A stretch of DNA of 64,000 nt from positions 1,178,001 through 1,242,000 of the forward strand of contig JAHEWK010000009.1 in NCBI GenBank assembly GCA_020740775.1. Reading direction: 5' to 3'. The DNA is from Ilyonectria destructans (lineage: Eukaryota; Ascomycota; Sordariomycetes; Hypocreales; Nectriaceae). Below are positions 33,386 through 45,007 of the stretch, piece by piece (position 1 is the first letter of the stretch; each line of letters starts with the position of its first letter). Both the position numbers and the translations under genes were made by a program. Under the pieces are notes generated by a model that was not told where the DNA came from, ran no database searches, and worked only from the letters and a program-made list of their open reading frames with translations.

Positions 33386-35612
33386 ATGGCTGATATTCTC
33401 GCAATCATCTTCGGTCTTGGGCAATGTGTTCATGAGACCGTAAAATTTATCATTAACACAAGGCAGATTGGAAAGGAAGCTGCTCACCAGATTGGCGGAT
33501 ATCAATATGAGATACAGATGCTCAAGATTAGCCTCATCCGAATGGAAGGACAATGCGACCATTCTGACCTTATCCCGTTGATTCAAACCTCTCTGCCAGC
33601 TGGTTACCTTTCCTGGTGCCGCAAAACTTTGGAATTGGTATCTGAAATTGTGGACGACTTCGTTGAGAGAATTGCGACAGGTAGCAGGTTTAGGCGACGA
33701 CTTTTTGTTGCAAAGCTTGCCCTGAGCAACGATCTAACTCACCTGGAAACGCGCATAGAGAAGCTACAGAAGAGTTTGGAGAGAGTTCGAATCTGGCTTC
33801 AGTTCGATTCAAAGTCAGTAAATCCAACTCATCGTTTGTATGCAATGACTTACCTTTGGCAGAATACCTGGGGTAGGAATCCTTGGGACCACTGAGCCGA
33901 ACATCGACGATGAGCAGGTCTCAAGGCCAGCTCTCATAACGGAGACTATGCATTGCACCCAAGAGAACACGGCTTGCACTCAAGAATCGGAGACCCTCCT
34001 GCAAAACCGCAGTTTCCAATATACGTGTAACGCTACAAACTCTCTCACGACCGGTGATTTAAAGAGCCCCCGGCGATGCTGGGATGAAGGCTGGGTGTCA
34101 TTCAGCATTCAATGCCCGAAATGGCTGTCTACTGTCGCATGCAACGTCGCATACCACTATGATCTGAACGGCCTCAGGCAGTTTAGCTTCAGGAGCTACA
34201 ACGTCCGATCTAGCCGCTCGGACGTTTTCTTGGCTGTTGGACGCGGTGATCTTAATGGAATGCTCCGACTTTTTGAGAGTCGAGATGGAAGTCCTTTTGA
34301 TCGCGATGAACAAGGTTATTCATTGCTTCGTGTAAGTCATGCCGTATCAACTCGATATCAATATTAACTATCGAACGTTTAGTGTGCATCATCCTCAAAT
34401 CAGCTTTCAATATGCAGGAAGTTGTTGGACTTGGGTCTTGGCAACTGTATCGATGAGGTGACACCCAACATATTGTAAGTGCCTTCCCCAGCATATATGC
34501 TATTGGCATATTGTTATGCGCAAGCGTTATGATTTTTGTGAATAGCGTCTCTGACGTTTCCGATTAGTACTCCAAGACAGTTGAGTCTCTGGAGTCTATT
34601 ATTTCAGCATCCTGGCTCTGGACAGCGATCTGACGATATCACTCAGATGTTCGAAAATCACTCTGGTGATTCCGTACATTACGCCTCCGACACGGTTTTC
34701 TGGCTTGGAGTATGTCGCGGACCCGCTGATGTAAATATCTTATCGTGGTTCCAGCGGAAAGCTGCCCCTTTGTTTTTTGACCAGCCCATGCACATGCTTC
34801 TACATGCTGCTAGACTGTACGTGCTGGAGAGTCAAGTCTGTCAACATCCACTCCCCGATGTTATGATGTTTCTCCTAGCTCAGAAGCAACCTTACGAGCT
34901 TGGGAGAATCGTGTATTCCAACGAATCAAGGCGATATTTTCTACACACCGTTGCCATTGGTTTCGCCCGTTATCGCCGTGATTACCGGGATCGACCTCCT
35001 CTCTCAGCACGTTACGAAGAGCAGAAAGACAAAGAAAGCCTCAAAAATTGGAGTGAGATGGTTCGCAGTATTGTACGCAGCTCAACAGCAGATGAGCTCT
35101 ACTGCGAGGAACACATCCGGCTAGAGCGACCAATCCGAGCAGATTCACGAATTGTTTTACCAGAATGGACAGGAACACCATTGGTCTCTGTTTTGCGAGC
35201 CGTCTTCTTGGAGCACTTCCCTGCTCGTCTTACACATGTTGAAATAAATTGGCCTCGATTTTGGGAGAAAGCAGTGTCATCCGTCACGAAGCAGTGGCTT
35301 CAACACGTGTATGACGGTGGCGTTGACTTGATACAGTATGGTAAACGGGAGCAGGAGATAATGGCTAAACGAAGGTGGGCTGAGCCGAAATGCGGAGATT
35401 TCGCCATGATCACGAGCCGTTGGTCAGCAACGAAGCAGACACGTGTTGAGGAGAGCTTGCCAATTTTCCTGGGGAGTTTTAAATATGGCGCGACAGCGGA
35501 GGATTGGTTCTTCGACTGGCAAGTTGATGTTGAGAAGCTCGCGGGCGAATTCTGGCGGACAGTGATCAGTGATAACGACTATCCTGAAATGTCTGGTGCG
35601 TGGGTCGACTAA
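33386..35612 (+). CDS. Fungal hypothetical protein with N-terminal helical domain and ankyrin-like middle
   Basis: Predicted exons 33386-33817, 33918-34331, 34383-34474, 34568-35612 give 660 aa. The first intron is uncertain (100 bp; several donors and acceptors fit), the others are clear. The N-terminus (MADILAIIFGLGQCVHETVK and a helical, Leu-rich region with LETRIEKLQKSLERVR) resembles the 'fungal N-terminal domain' found in STAND and ankyrin proteins. The middle has SFSIQCPKWLSTV, FRSYNVRSS...DVFLAVGRGDLNGMLRLFES, PFDRDEQGYSLL and a degenerate ankyrin-like segment (LSICRKLLDLGLGNCIDEVTP). The C-terminal 350 residues are Trp-rich with no known domain. Likely cytosolic; possibly related to heterokaryon or stress recognition, which is inference. 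Confidence 0.7.
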
Positions 35613-36275
35613 ACCGGGCTGGAGAGATTTAAGGGTAAGCATTGATCATAGGTCGCTAGAAGGCCCCAGCCGGCTCAGTCGCTAGTTCAAATTATTAGGT
35701 AGAAACACTACCGCGATTCTATTCACAAGGTTCAAATGTGGGCGTCTTCGTTTGCCCATTATCCAAAAGTCGGAGGCAGGGGTCGTTCGGGAGATGATGT
35801 TAGAGTCAGCCGGCCACCCTCTTGTCCTCTCCAACTTTCCTAACAGTTGTGGATTTAAAATTCCAAACAACAACCAAAAGGTAGCCTGGAGATGGTGACA
35901 TTATTGTGGTGAAGCAGATACTATCGATAGTAAAGCGGACACTTTGCTAATGCAGAACTGAGGGCATGTGATGATTGTATGGTTAGTAGACAGGGTATTA
36001 AACATTAGTAGAAGATTTCTAGTGGAACATAGTTTCACATGAACATTGAGTACTGTGTGATATTATAGAATTTCTCGAAGGTAAATAATCTCTAGGTTGA
36101 TTGTTCGTTTCAGACGTAAATGTTGCTCATCTGATGGACACCTGTGACCTATTTACCCCACTGTTCACTACCATTCTTAACCCTGAAAAACAGGGTATTT
36201 CTATGGGATTAGAAATGACCATTGATCAATTTATTTCTAGCAATCTCTTATCTCTCACAAGATATGCATCACGCC
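35613..36275. other. Convergent intergenic gap
   Basis: 663 bp between two 3' ends, A/T-rich near the aldehyde dehydrogenase stop. No feature recognised. Confidence 0.45.
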
Positions 36276-37820
36276 CTAGAGTGCGATATAGACCGACTTC
36301 AGCTCCGTCCAATGATCCGTAGCATACTTCGAGTTCTCACGACCCTCACCGCTTTGTTTCCAACCGCCAAATGGCATATCAAGTGCCATCATGGGACTTG
36401 TGCAGTTGATGCCCACGTTTCCAGCCTCGAATCTCTTGGAAATACGGAGCGCGCGCGAGATGTCCTTCGTGAAGACGGAAGCATACAGGCCGAACTCGGT
36501 GTTATTCGCGCTCTGCAGCACCTTTTCCTCATCGTCGAAAACGTTGAGACACATAACGGGGCCAAAGATCTCCTCCTTGAACACCTTCGAGTCCTCCGGT
36601 GCATTTTTTATGATGGTTGGCTGGATGAAGTATCCCGTGTATCCCTCACGGTTGCTACCCGTAACAACTTCCAATCCCTCCTCCTTAGCTCCATTCATGA
36701 ATTCCATGATTCGTTGGAATTGCAGCTTGTCAGCTTGAGGCCCGCGGAGAGTTCCTGTCGCGAGCGGATCATTGCTCGTACCCAAGGCCGTGAATGCTCC
36801 CTTAAGAGCCTCGGTGAACTTGTCGGCAATTTTAGCATGGACAAAGACTCTCGAGCTGGCAATACACGTCTGGCCAGAGTTCATCAGGATAGAAAAGGCC
36901 GAAGCGCTGGCGGCCTTTTCGATGTCGGCGTCGTCGAAAATGACGAGCGGGCTTTTGCCTCCAAGCTCGATGGTGACGTTCTTGAGGTTGGACTCTGCTG
37001 CAGCCTTCTTGATGGCACGGCCGGTATTTGTAGATCCGGTGAAGGAAATCTTCCTGATGTCCATGTGGCGTGCGATGGCCTCGCCACAAGGCTGTCCAAA
37101 GCCACTGAGAATGTTAAAGACACCTTTGGGAAGGCCGATTTCCTGGCAACACTGGGCGATCACGAGAGGGCTCAGTGGCGCTTTTTCAGATGTCTTGAGG
37201 ACAAGTGTGTTTCCCGTGATGAGGGCTGGGCCAAGCTTCTGCGTGATCATATTAAAGGGCACATTCCACGGCGTAATCGCGCCACAAACGCCAAAGGGCT
37301 GGCGGAAGACGAGGTTGACGAACCCGGGAGTGTTGAGAGAGGTATCTCCCTGGACATCAGTTGCCTTGCCTGCAAAGTAGCGCAGCTGTTTGATGGCGGA
37401 GTGGGTTGCGACTTTAAGGAGCTGTTAGCATAGATTCATCAAAGATTTGAGGATGAATGAAGTCTCACAATCGCCATCAACGGGCTTTCCCATACTGATG
37501 GCATCCAAGTACGAAATCTCAGCAAGACGCCTTTCGAGCGCATCAGCCAGCTTGTACAGATAGGCACCACGTTCGATGGCCTCCAGCTCCGACCAAGCTG
37601 GGAATGCGGCCTTAGCAGCAGCGACCGCATCATCAACGTCATTGGCATCTGCTTCAAAAACAGAGGCAATGGTTTGCTCAGACGTTGGGTTGATGACATC
37701 AAATTTCTTCCCGCTCCTCGACGGAACGAACTCTCCATTGATGAAGAGACGGTTCTCAATGGGAAGTTTCTTGAGCTCATCAACGCTCTTCGAGACGACG
37801 GGCATCTCGGGAAAATTCAT
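36276..37820 (-). CDS. NAD(P)-dependent aldehyde dehydrogenase
   Basis: Oxidises an aldehyde to the acid. Two exons (37820-37469, 37411-36276) joined across a 57-bp intron (acceptor CCTTAAAG chosen because it alone keeps frame) give 495 aa, the standard ALDH length. Motifs: catalytic Glu266 in ELGGKSP, catalytic Cys300 in NSGQTCIASSR, the cofactor-binding FTGSTNTGR, the EEIFGPV box and the C-terminal MPFGGWKQSGEGRE. No targeting peptide is obvious, so cytosolic. The substrate cannot be told; the NWS-type ends match the betaine/retinal-like cytosolic class. Divergent from a bZIP gene. Confidence 0.92.
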
Positions 37821-38505
37821 TTTCAGAGAATTCAGAGGATTGAAGAGCGGGTAAATAAGTCGGTGGTTGTGCTGGGGTATGGAACTTGATCAAACAAAGT
37901 AGCTTGTATTCTCCCTACGATGTAGTCGTTCAAGGGCTTTATATATAACACGCCGTTCGATGAGCAACAGTAAGCTGTTAGACCCTTCCTTGACATCATG
38001 AACTTATTCCTTCTCAAAATAGACTCACACAAACGTCATTTGCCAAACTGCCGACCCATCCGCTGCACGATGCTGATGCTCTGTGGGGAAACCCGCCTGA
38101 GATATCCGACTGCTGCACAATGCTGATGCTTTGTGGAGATATCGATTCACATGCACGGCCACTTTGGTACTAGGTTGCCAGGGAGGGTGTATCCGCTGCG
38201 GAGTTGATGACAGGGGTTAACTTAGATCTTGGCGATTACCTTTAGCCTATTTCCCGTGTCGACTCCAGACTAAGATGAATTCCGGCGTTAAGCCAATGCC
38301 AAGTCCCGAACCATCAGCAGCATGCATATGACCAAAGTCTAATCAAGCTCCCCCGCTCCCGGCTGAACACAATTTCCGCTCCCGCCTTCCTTTCGCAGTA
38401 TAGAACTTCTCGGAGTGTTAGATTTGTGGCCTCACATTTATGACTTGTTACTACCTCTTCGGATCAAATCCCTTTGCAACCTCGTTTACGCAATTCCGAC
38501 TCACC
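37821..38505. promoter_or_regulatory. Divergent promoter with a 28-bp direct repeat
   Basis: 685 bp between the ALDH and bZIP starts. GCTGCACGATGCTGATGCTC... at 38062-38089 recurs at 38112-38139 (50-bp period) with three transition differences. A CT-rich stretch lies nearer the bZIP start. A shared regulatory function is inferred from position. Confidence 0.5.
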
Positions 38506-39357
38506 ATGCAGTCTAGTACGCAGACGCAGCCATCCACACAGGCCTGTGTAGTCGTCACACAACCGCGGCTGCTAGCTCAACCGGGCCTCAAAGCCGAGGC
38601 CCGCTCTCTCGATGAGGACTGGTCGGGGCTCGCGTCGGCAGCAGAAAGGCGGAGGATCCAGAACCGTATCAACGCACGGGCATATAGTGAGTTAATTGGA
38701 TGAACAAATCTGGCGCCAACGTCTAATCTGAGAGCAGGAAAGAGGAACAAGGCGTTGAAAGAAACTGGAACACCCAACCGTAGGATTGTCGACGGGATGG
38801 TTACTACGGTCCATATTTACGAAGGATCCTCGCTGAACGGGTTGATACCCGTGATGCCCTCGCCGCGCTCTGGCCTTCTACTCACAATTGTCTACATCAA
38901 CTTAAAGCGCGCACTGCTTCGCAACTTTGCTCTCCTGGGACACGATAGCAAACATCTGTGCTCCAAGCGAATGGACTGTAGCAGCCCCCCGGGGGATCTC
39001 CCTGCGGACCTCCAACCCACGACGATACAAAGAACGGTCGCGCACCAGGCCGCGATAGATGCATTTCCTGACGCCAATCTACGAGACCGAATGATCATGT
39101 CTCAACATCTGATTAACAATGGAGATTTTGAGAACGATTTGCTTGGTAACTTATCGGAACGGGGTGGGGGACTCGGCCTGCAGGGCCTCGTTATATGGGG
39201 GGAGCCGTACTTGACGTCAAGCTGGGAGATAACAGAGACATTCTTCCGCAAGTGGCATTTTTTAGTCTCTGAGAGTCCAAATCTCATTGCCAGTACTAAT
39301 AAATGGAGAAGGATTCGAGGCGAGGAGCCACTTGTACTATCCAGCTCACCCACTTAG
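38506..39357 (+). CDS. bZIP-type protein with DUF3425 domain
   Basis: 266 aa from exons 38506-38686 and 38738-39357 (51-bp intron). The spliced basic region reads RRIQNRINARAYRKR, the Yap-like fungal bZIP signature, preceded by DWSGLASAAE. No long leucine zipper follows. The C-terminal half matches DUF3425: FPDANLRDRMI, GLVIWGEPYLTSSWEITETF and FRKWHFLV. Such bZIP-DUF3425 proteins are common in filamentous fungi and some control secondary metabolism or stress. An in-frame ATG at 38440 would add 22 residues; 38506 is preferred as closer to the conserved start. Nuclear, function unknown. Confidence 0.85.
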
Positions 39358-39888
39358 GAAAGTTCTTATCTCACAGGCTCTACTGGATTAAGGATGTAAT
39401 CTTAGCTGTAACTTGGTCGATTTTTACCCCACCGCACTGTCTCTAAGTAGGAAAAACCGTTCCATGTTAATACATTTTGTTAGAGCCGTCCGGTTGGTAA
39501 CTGTACTATATTTAAGATACCATATCGTCTTGCAGCCCGGGAGAAGAAACACCGTTGCTCAGAACCCAGAGACCTAACAACCCGTCACAGCCCATTAAAG
39601 AATACATAGAAGTGTCTAGAGTACTCCAAACTTACACATAATCTTTTTGTTACTCATGGATAGTAAGGTTATGGGATAACACAATTGGTCACGATGCGTA
39701 TCGCTTATCATTACCACACTACCATCGTGCCACTCGAGAACTTTTGTGTCTAGCTCAGCTCGACACCCGACCCTCTGTCAACAACGGACCACACGACGGC
39801 AACGATTTATCACATTGAGGAAAACTATACGTTCAGACAAGTTGTAGCAGAAGGTTGATTAAGAAAATAAATCTAAGTAAAAAAATAT
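39358..39888. other. Convergent intergenic gap
   Basis: 531 bp between 3' ends; no feature recognised. Confidence 0.45.
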
Positions 39889-42800
39889 TTAGATAACCAT
39901 TTCGTCTTGGTCATCATTGTCCATCACCGTGCCCAGCTCTGGCATCTGCGGCTCAGGATTCCAGGCTAGTTGGTCGCTGAGGGTGTTGAATAGATTAGTG
40001 TACGCCTGTTCTTGCTCCCTACGCAACAGATCTGCAATATCAAAGCGCTCATTCTTCTCAGCAAGTTTGATTGCTGTTCCAAAGCCCTTACTCAGGTCAG
40101 GTACCGCACCGTTCTTGAGAAGGAACTGCACCATCCCGAGTCGGCCATGCTCGGCCGCTCCTTCAAGAGCAGTTCGGCCATCTCTAAGAGCTGGCGGTGC
40201 GTTGATGTCGGCTCCGCGAGCAATTAACATTCTGGCAACCTGGACATCTCCGCGGATTGCAGCTCCCTGTAGAGCTGTGATACCGCCGACTTCCGCAGGC
40301 TGGGCATTGACCTCTGCGCCATGTATCAAAAGAAATGCAATAATCTTGGCGCTCGGTTCCTTCCATGAAGTGGCTTGTTGTAGAGCCGTTCGGCCATGGT
40401 ACTTGCCGGCAGGGTCATTGATCCTTGCATGGTGCTGCAGGAGGAGGGCCGCCATGCTCTCAATCTCGTCTGCAGATCTCAATTTATCCCTCTTGAACGG
40501 CAAGAGATTCTTGAACTGGAAGGGATCTTCCAGGGCAGCCTGTAGAGCTGTGCGACCATGCTTGCTGTCGTCTGCTGCCGGAGCATTGATGTTGGCATTG
40601 TACTTGATTAGAAGCTCCATGGCATCAAATTTTCCATGCATTGCTGCGTATTGGAGGGGAGTCATTTTGTCAACAGGGTTTCTGTCTTCAGTCCTTGCCC
40701 CCGCCCTGAGCGCCAGATCGAGGCACTGTATTGGTGCTGTACGGATGAGGCGATGCAAAACAGTGCTGTCGGTGCCGTCAGTACGATTGATAGCGCCACT
40801 CCCAGACCGGGCAAGCAATTTGTTGAAAATGGACATGCGCCTATCTTGCTGCCCGGAGCGAACATATTTTTCCGTCCAGGCTCCGGGTCCAGCTGCCGCT
40901 TCCAGCAGGGTGATAAGCCCGCTGGTGTTTGCAGGTGCTTGGGAGTTTGCGCCGGCTTCAATTAGAGAGTCCACCACCTCAGTATGTCCTCTTAGAGCTG
41001 CGGCCTGAAGTGCCGTGAGTCGCCGTTCCCTAAACCGGGCAGCCCTAAGCCCATCCGCCATCTCAGCATAATCGGTCTCGATAATAGTGTCTTTCCAAAT
41101 AGCCCTATGATATTCCTGATCGGGCCACCTGTCAACAGGGCTTGCAGGGAGGTTGATATCCGCGCCCCGATCAATGAGATACTCCACAGCAGCAGTCTCA
41201 CCTTCAAGAGCAGCAGCCTGCAGACCACTTCTGCCACCAACCCCATACTCATCAATGTTGATGATTCCTGCGTCAATCAAGAGAGCACATTCGAGCAGTC
41301 TTCCATGGCCCGCTGAAATCTCCAATGCAGACGGACCGATCGCTGCGACATTGCACCCAGCTTGAATCATGGCTAAGAAAATATTTCTTACGTCCCTTTG
41401 ACCTAGGTTATTGTCGGCCAGGTCAGAAACAAGGTCGTGACAGAGTTGAGTGAGATCATCATGTGTTGGCTTTGACCCAGCCTGCATTAGCAAATGAACA
41501 AGGTCTGCTGCCTCATTGAAGTTCTCGGCTACGAGGAGAATAGGGGGCCTTGAGTCAGGGTTCTCGTCAAATTCGCCAGCATTCCGGGCTCGACGATAAT
41601 TCGGGGTATCCGGGTCCACTTTTCGATGCAGAAAGCACCTCATCGCTCTCACATTTGCTGTTTCGATCGCATAATATAGTCCGCGCTCTAGAATCTCATC
41701 TCGAACAATTTGATGGTCTTCGATGAATTGGCATAGCGTGCGGTTGCCGTTCTTTGCTGCCTCAACTAAGTCGAATATGTCTGGGGTGTTGTTTCGTGAA
41801 GGCCCCGTAAGGAGCTTGAAAATGGGTGCTGAATGTTTCCTTGCGTAGGTGAGTAAATTTTTATCGCCTATCATTAGGTCCTGATAAACCGTCGCACCCT
41901 TCTCTAGTAAGACTTCTACCATTTTGACATAACTTCCCTTTGTAGCTGTGCAGAGGGCAGTATTCTTTTCATTATGGCCAAACCGCTGGTTAACGTCTGC
42001 CCGAGCATCATCAATGAGAAATGTAGCCATTTCTACAGACTCTTCAAGAACAGCGGCTTTTAGTGGAGTACTTCCACTTCCGAATATATCGCTGGCAACA
42101 AAATTCACGTTGACATTTCGTGAATGCAGCAGCTTGGCGGCGGCCTCTAAGTCGTCATTCCGAGCGAAGTGAGTAATCAGATCTCTGCCCAGAGAACCCT
42201 CGATAGCTCGTTTCTCTGCTGCCTGGATGAGGTTGAAAGTTTCCGTGGGATACCGCCTGAAGATATGATCACAAAAGTTGTGGAAGCTGACTGTGTCAAA
42301 CTCTGACATCATCGAGGAACGATGAAATAAAAGCCGGTCCCGTGAATTTGCGAACATATGAAGAAGTTCAGTTATGAAAGTGCTCATATTGGTTGAATTT
42401 ATTAGTAGAAACTCGGTTAGGGCGCTGAACTGATCGTTGTCGAATATCCATTTGATGAAGTTTGCAAATTGGGGCGTGTCCAGGAATTCATTTGATATGA
42501 GATATCCCACAACTGAGAACAACTGATCGCGTGACTTGCGGCCTGTAGACTTGAATGGAATTCCCCATTTTCTTCCATAATTGTTGAACACAAATTCGGC
42601 TAGGCTTGCCACATGATGGGGAAATCGAACCTTTGGATCCATGTGCTTGAGTTGCGATGCGATCCACCCAGGTTCCCCTCTGGGTACTCTTGTTGAGACT
42701 TGATCCCATTCGGCCGCGCAAAACCCATTCTTCGGGTTGAAGGTGCTGTTCTGGCAAATGTCTGGAAACAACAGAGTAACTTCTGGTTTAATTGTATTAG

Positions 42801-43788
42801 CAAAGGGCTTAGTATGTTCGTCGAATTATGAGTATTACCTGATTGATTCCAGGATGCTTGCGAACCTTCCATCAGCACCTGCATTGAATCACTTAATATA
42901 GATGCAAACGTAGCTGGTGAGGTGAAAGTTGCATCCGGGAAAAGCTGTTGTCTTGGTGACAGAATGACTTGCTGAGCGTGAGATGCTGACTCGTGAATCA
43001 TTTCCGACGTGATTGGTGCGTCCACTGGGGAAGGGGAAACCAAGGCTATGTTGGAATGATTTAACGGGCTGGAAAGAAAAGATGACAGAAAAGCCGAAAA
43101 GCCTGGGCTGGAGTGATCGCCTTGCTGGAGAGTGCTAAGGTCATGCGCACTAGTGTCCCGTATCCCAATTGCGAGATCGGCCATATCCTCCGCATTCGGT
43201 GTCAAAATCAGAGGTTCGACGTCTAGGTTCGCCAGTAGCTCAATACTCTCCTCAGCAGCTAGAATAGTTCCAGGGTTTTCGAGTACCGGGTCAGTGACAA
43301 CACCTTGGGAAATTGAAGTGCGTATTTCAATACGGTGCTCACCAACTGTTTCGAAACCTACATCTGCGGACACTGAATTAGCTCTGAGGGAGTTTACCGG
43401 AAATGAAACATACCTATGTCTGGGTCTAAAGCGACTTGTACATGTTTGTCGCAACGTTGGATGGCTCTCTTGACGCGTTCTGGATCTTGTCGTCGACCCG
43501 AGATGTAAACATCAAAAACCTGGTCTTGGCTTTGTTTGTGAATCTCAATCTCATTGTAAACTGCTTTCCACTCAAGAGAGGTCAAGTTCTTCAGGCCCAT
43601 GAACTTTGACTTGAACTGCCTCAGACTGTCGGTTTGTCAGCTCCTGATAGACGACAGAGAAAAAGAACGCACGAGATGCTGGTGCCGTATTTGTCGTTTA
43701 TCCATTTGCACGCGTCTTTCGCACTCATGCGATCATCCATGTACTTCTTCACCGCGTCCTGCTCGTACAGACTCCAGTTGATAGGCAT
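39889..43788 (-). CDS. Large Clr5-domain ankyrin-repeat protein
   Basis: 1239 aa from exons 43788-43673, 43619-43414, 43363-42839 and 42761-39889 (introns 53, 50, 77 bp). The N-terminal 55 residues are a Clr5-type helix-turn-helix-like domain (WSLYEQDAVKKYMDDRMSA, then WINDKYGTS...FKSKF). A low-complexity Ser/Pro region of about 200 residues follows, then a helical segment, then about ten ankyrin repeats from roughly residue 490 to 1200 (for example GRTALEGAAEHGRLGMVQFL, LTALQAAALRGHTEVVDSLI). The tail is acidic (DNDDQDEMVI). Long LRGG-free ankyrin proteins with Clr5 are expanded in Pezizomycotina and thought to act in protein-protein contacts. The specific role is unknown. The promoter carries repeated GTACTTTTTG words. 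Confidence 0.85.
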
Positions 43789-45007
43789 GATGTGTGGAAG
43801 TATGTCGAGCCTCTGCAAAGTGGGAAACAAATAAACAGAAGCAACTAATTGAGAAATCAGTCTAAGGTAATGGGAGACCAGATGGAAAGAAAAAGCTGAT
43901 GAGACTTGCGGCAACTTGGCTCGGACGCGCTGATACTTGTAGGCCACCAGGTGGTACTTTTTGCAGCCCAACCTGGAGGGAAGGCGGGACTTTTTGTACC
44001 TGATATGAGATCACGCGGGACTTTTTGACAGGTTCGTACTTTGTACAAGGCGACTGTTTGCCTTGTTTACGCAAAAAGTACAAAACGTGCGTCATGCATG
44101 GGACCTTTAGCACACGATGCTGATTGGATGCCTCGTTTGCCTCATCCCTTAGACTGTGACAAGGAGCATTGTGTATACTGTATCCTCGATAGTCGTTGAG
44201 CTTGCGGGTCCTGCGATTTCGATGTTGATCTGACTCGGAATTTTACACTGAAGTGTCGAAAATACTTTGATATGGAACGGGAATAGATGGGAACGATGAG
44301 TCGAGAATGATGCATCGCCGCCCCATTAGCTCAGAGCTGTGATGCTACTACGTACAAAAAGGCGTCTTACCGCAGTTAAAGGGATAAAGTGCAGGCTTGG
44401 CGCTGACGGATGAGCTGTAGTCGCCCCCGCCGAGTTCCCAAACAGCGAACGCGAAATCCTTTTTATGATAGTGCCAACCCAGTAAAACCCAAATGTAACC
44501 CGAACGACTGTAGACAAAATCCCGGGACTCTGACGGACCGTCTGTTATTTGCCGGTTGGATGGTTCTCGGTATACGCCCAATCCCAATTGAAGCCATCTC
44601 ATCTCTTATGCGTAGTTGTCGAGTACTTGAGCGGCCGCTCACTCTTTGGTTATTCATGGTCGGGGATAGCTTAGTGGTACATAGAGTGTTAATGTGGTTT
44701 CTTGACATTCTCATGGCTCTCCTGTATGGGATTAGAGTCAACTAGCACGGTGGACCCAGGTTGGACAGAAGTATTGGTAGATAAAATACATATTTAAGTC
44801 CAATTTTAAAAAATGATATAACTAATATCTCGCCTCTGACTAAAACCAGTGGCCAAGGGGGGTAAATTGGGATGCTGTTGCTCTTGTCCCTGCATAATAC
44901 GCTACTAGATATTAAGTAATTATTGCACGTTTCAACGCTCGACAGACGTAACATCATTGCGCGGTAAACTCTGGTACTTGATCTTGGGTTGTAGTACACC
45001 TCGGAGC
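43789..45007. other. Gap with repeated (G)ACTTTTTG motifs
   Basis: 1.2 kb between the Clr5-ankyrin start and the F-box stop. Copies GTACTTTTTGC (about 43952), GCGGGACTTTTTG (43984 and 44015), GTACTTTGTAC (about 44036) and inverted GCAAAAAGTAC (about 44070) crowd into roughly 130 bp. No gene recognised; short open frames look random. Confidence 0.5.

Noticed and set aside
36222..37433. Long plus-strand open frame (about 400 codons)
   Set aside because: It is antisense to the aldehyde dehydrogenase gene, whose minus-strand frame carries all family motifs; codon-bias shadow.
39917..41008. Plus-strand 363-codon frame
   Set aside because: Antisense to the ankyrin repeats; repetitive Ala/Ser/Arg composition typical of a shadow frame.
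44320..44400. tRNA-like words (TTAGCTCAG)
   Set aside because: No cloverleaf, no matching B box at the right distance; a search with tRNAscan-SE would be decisive.
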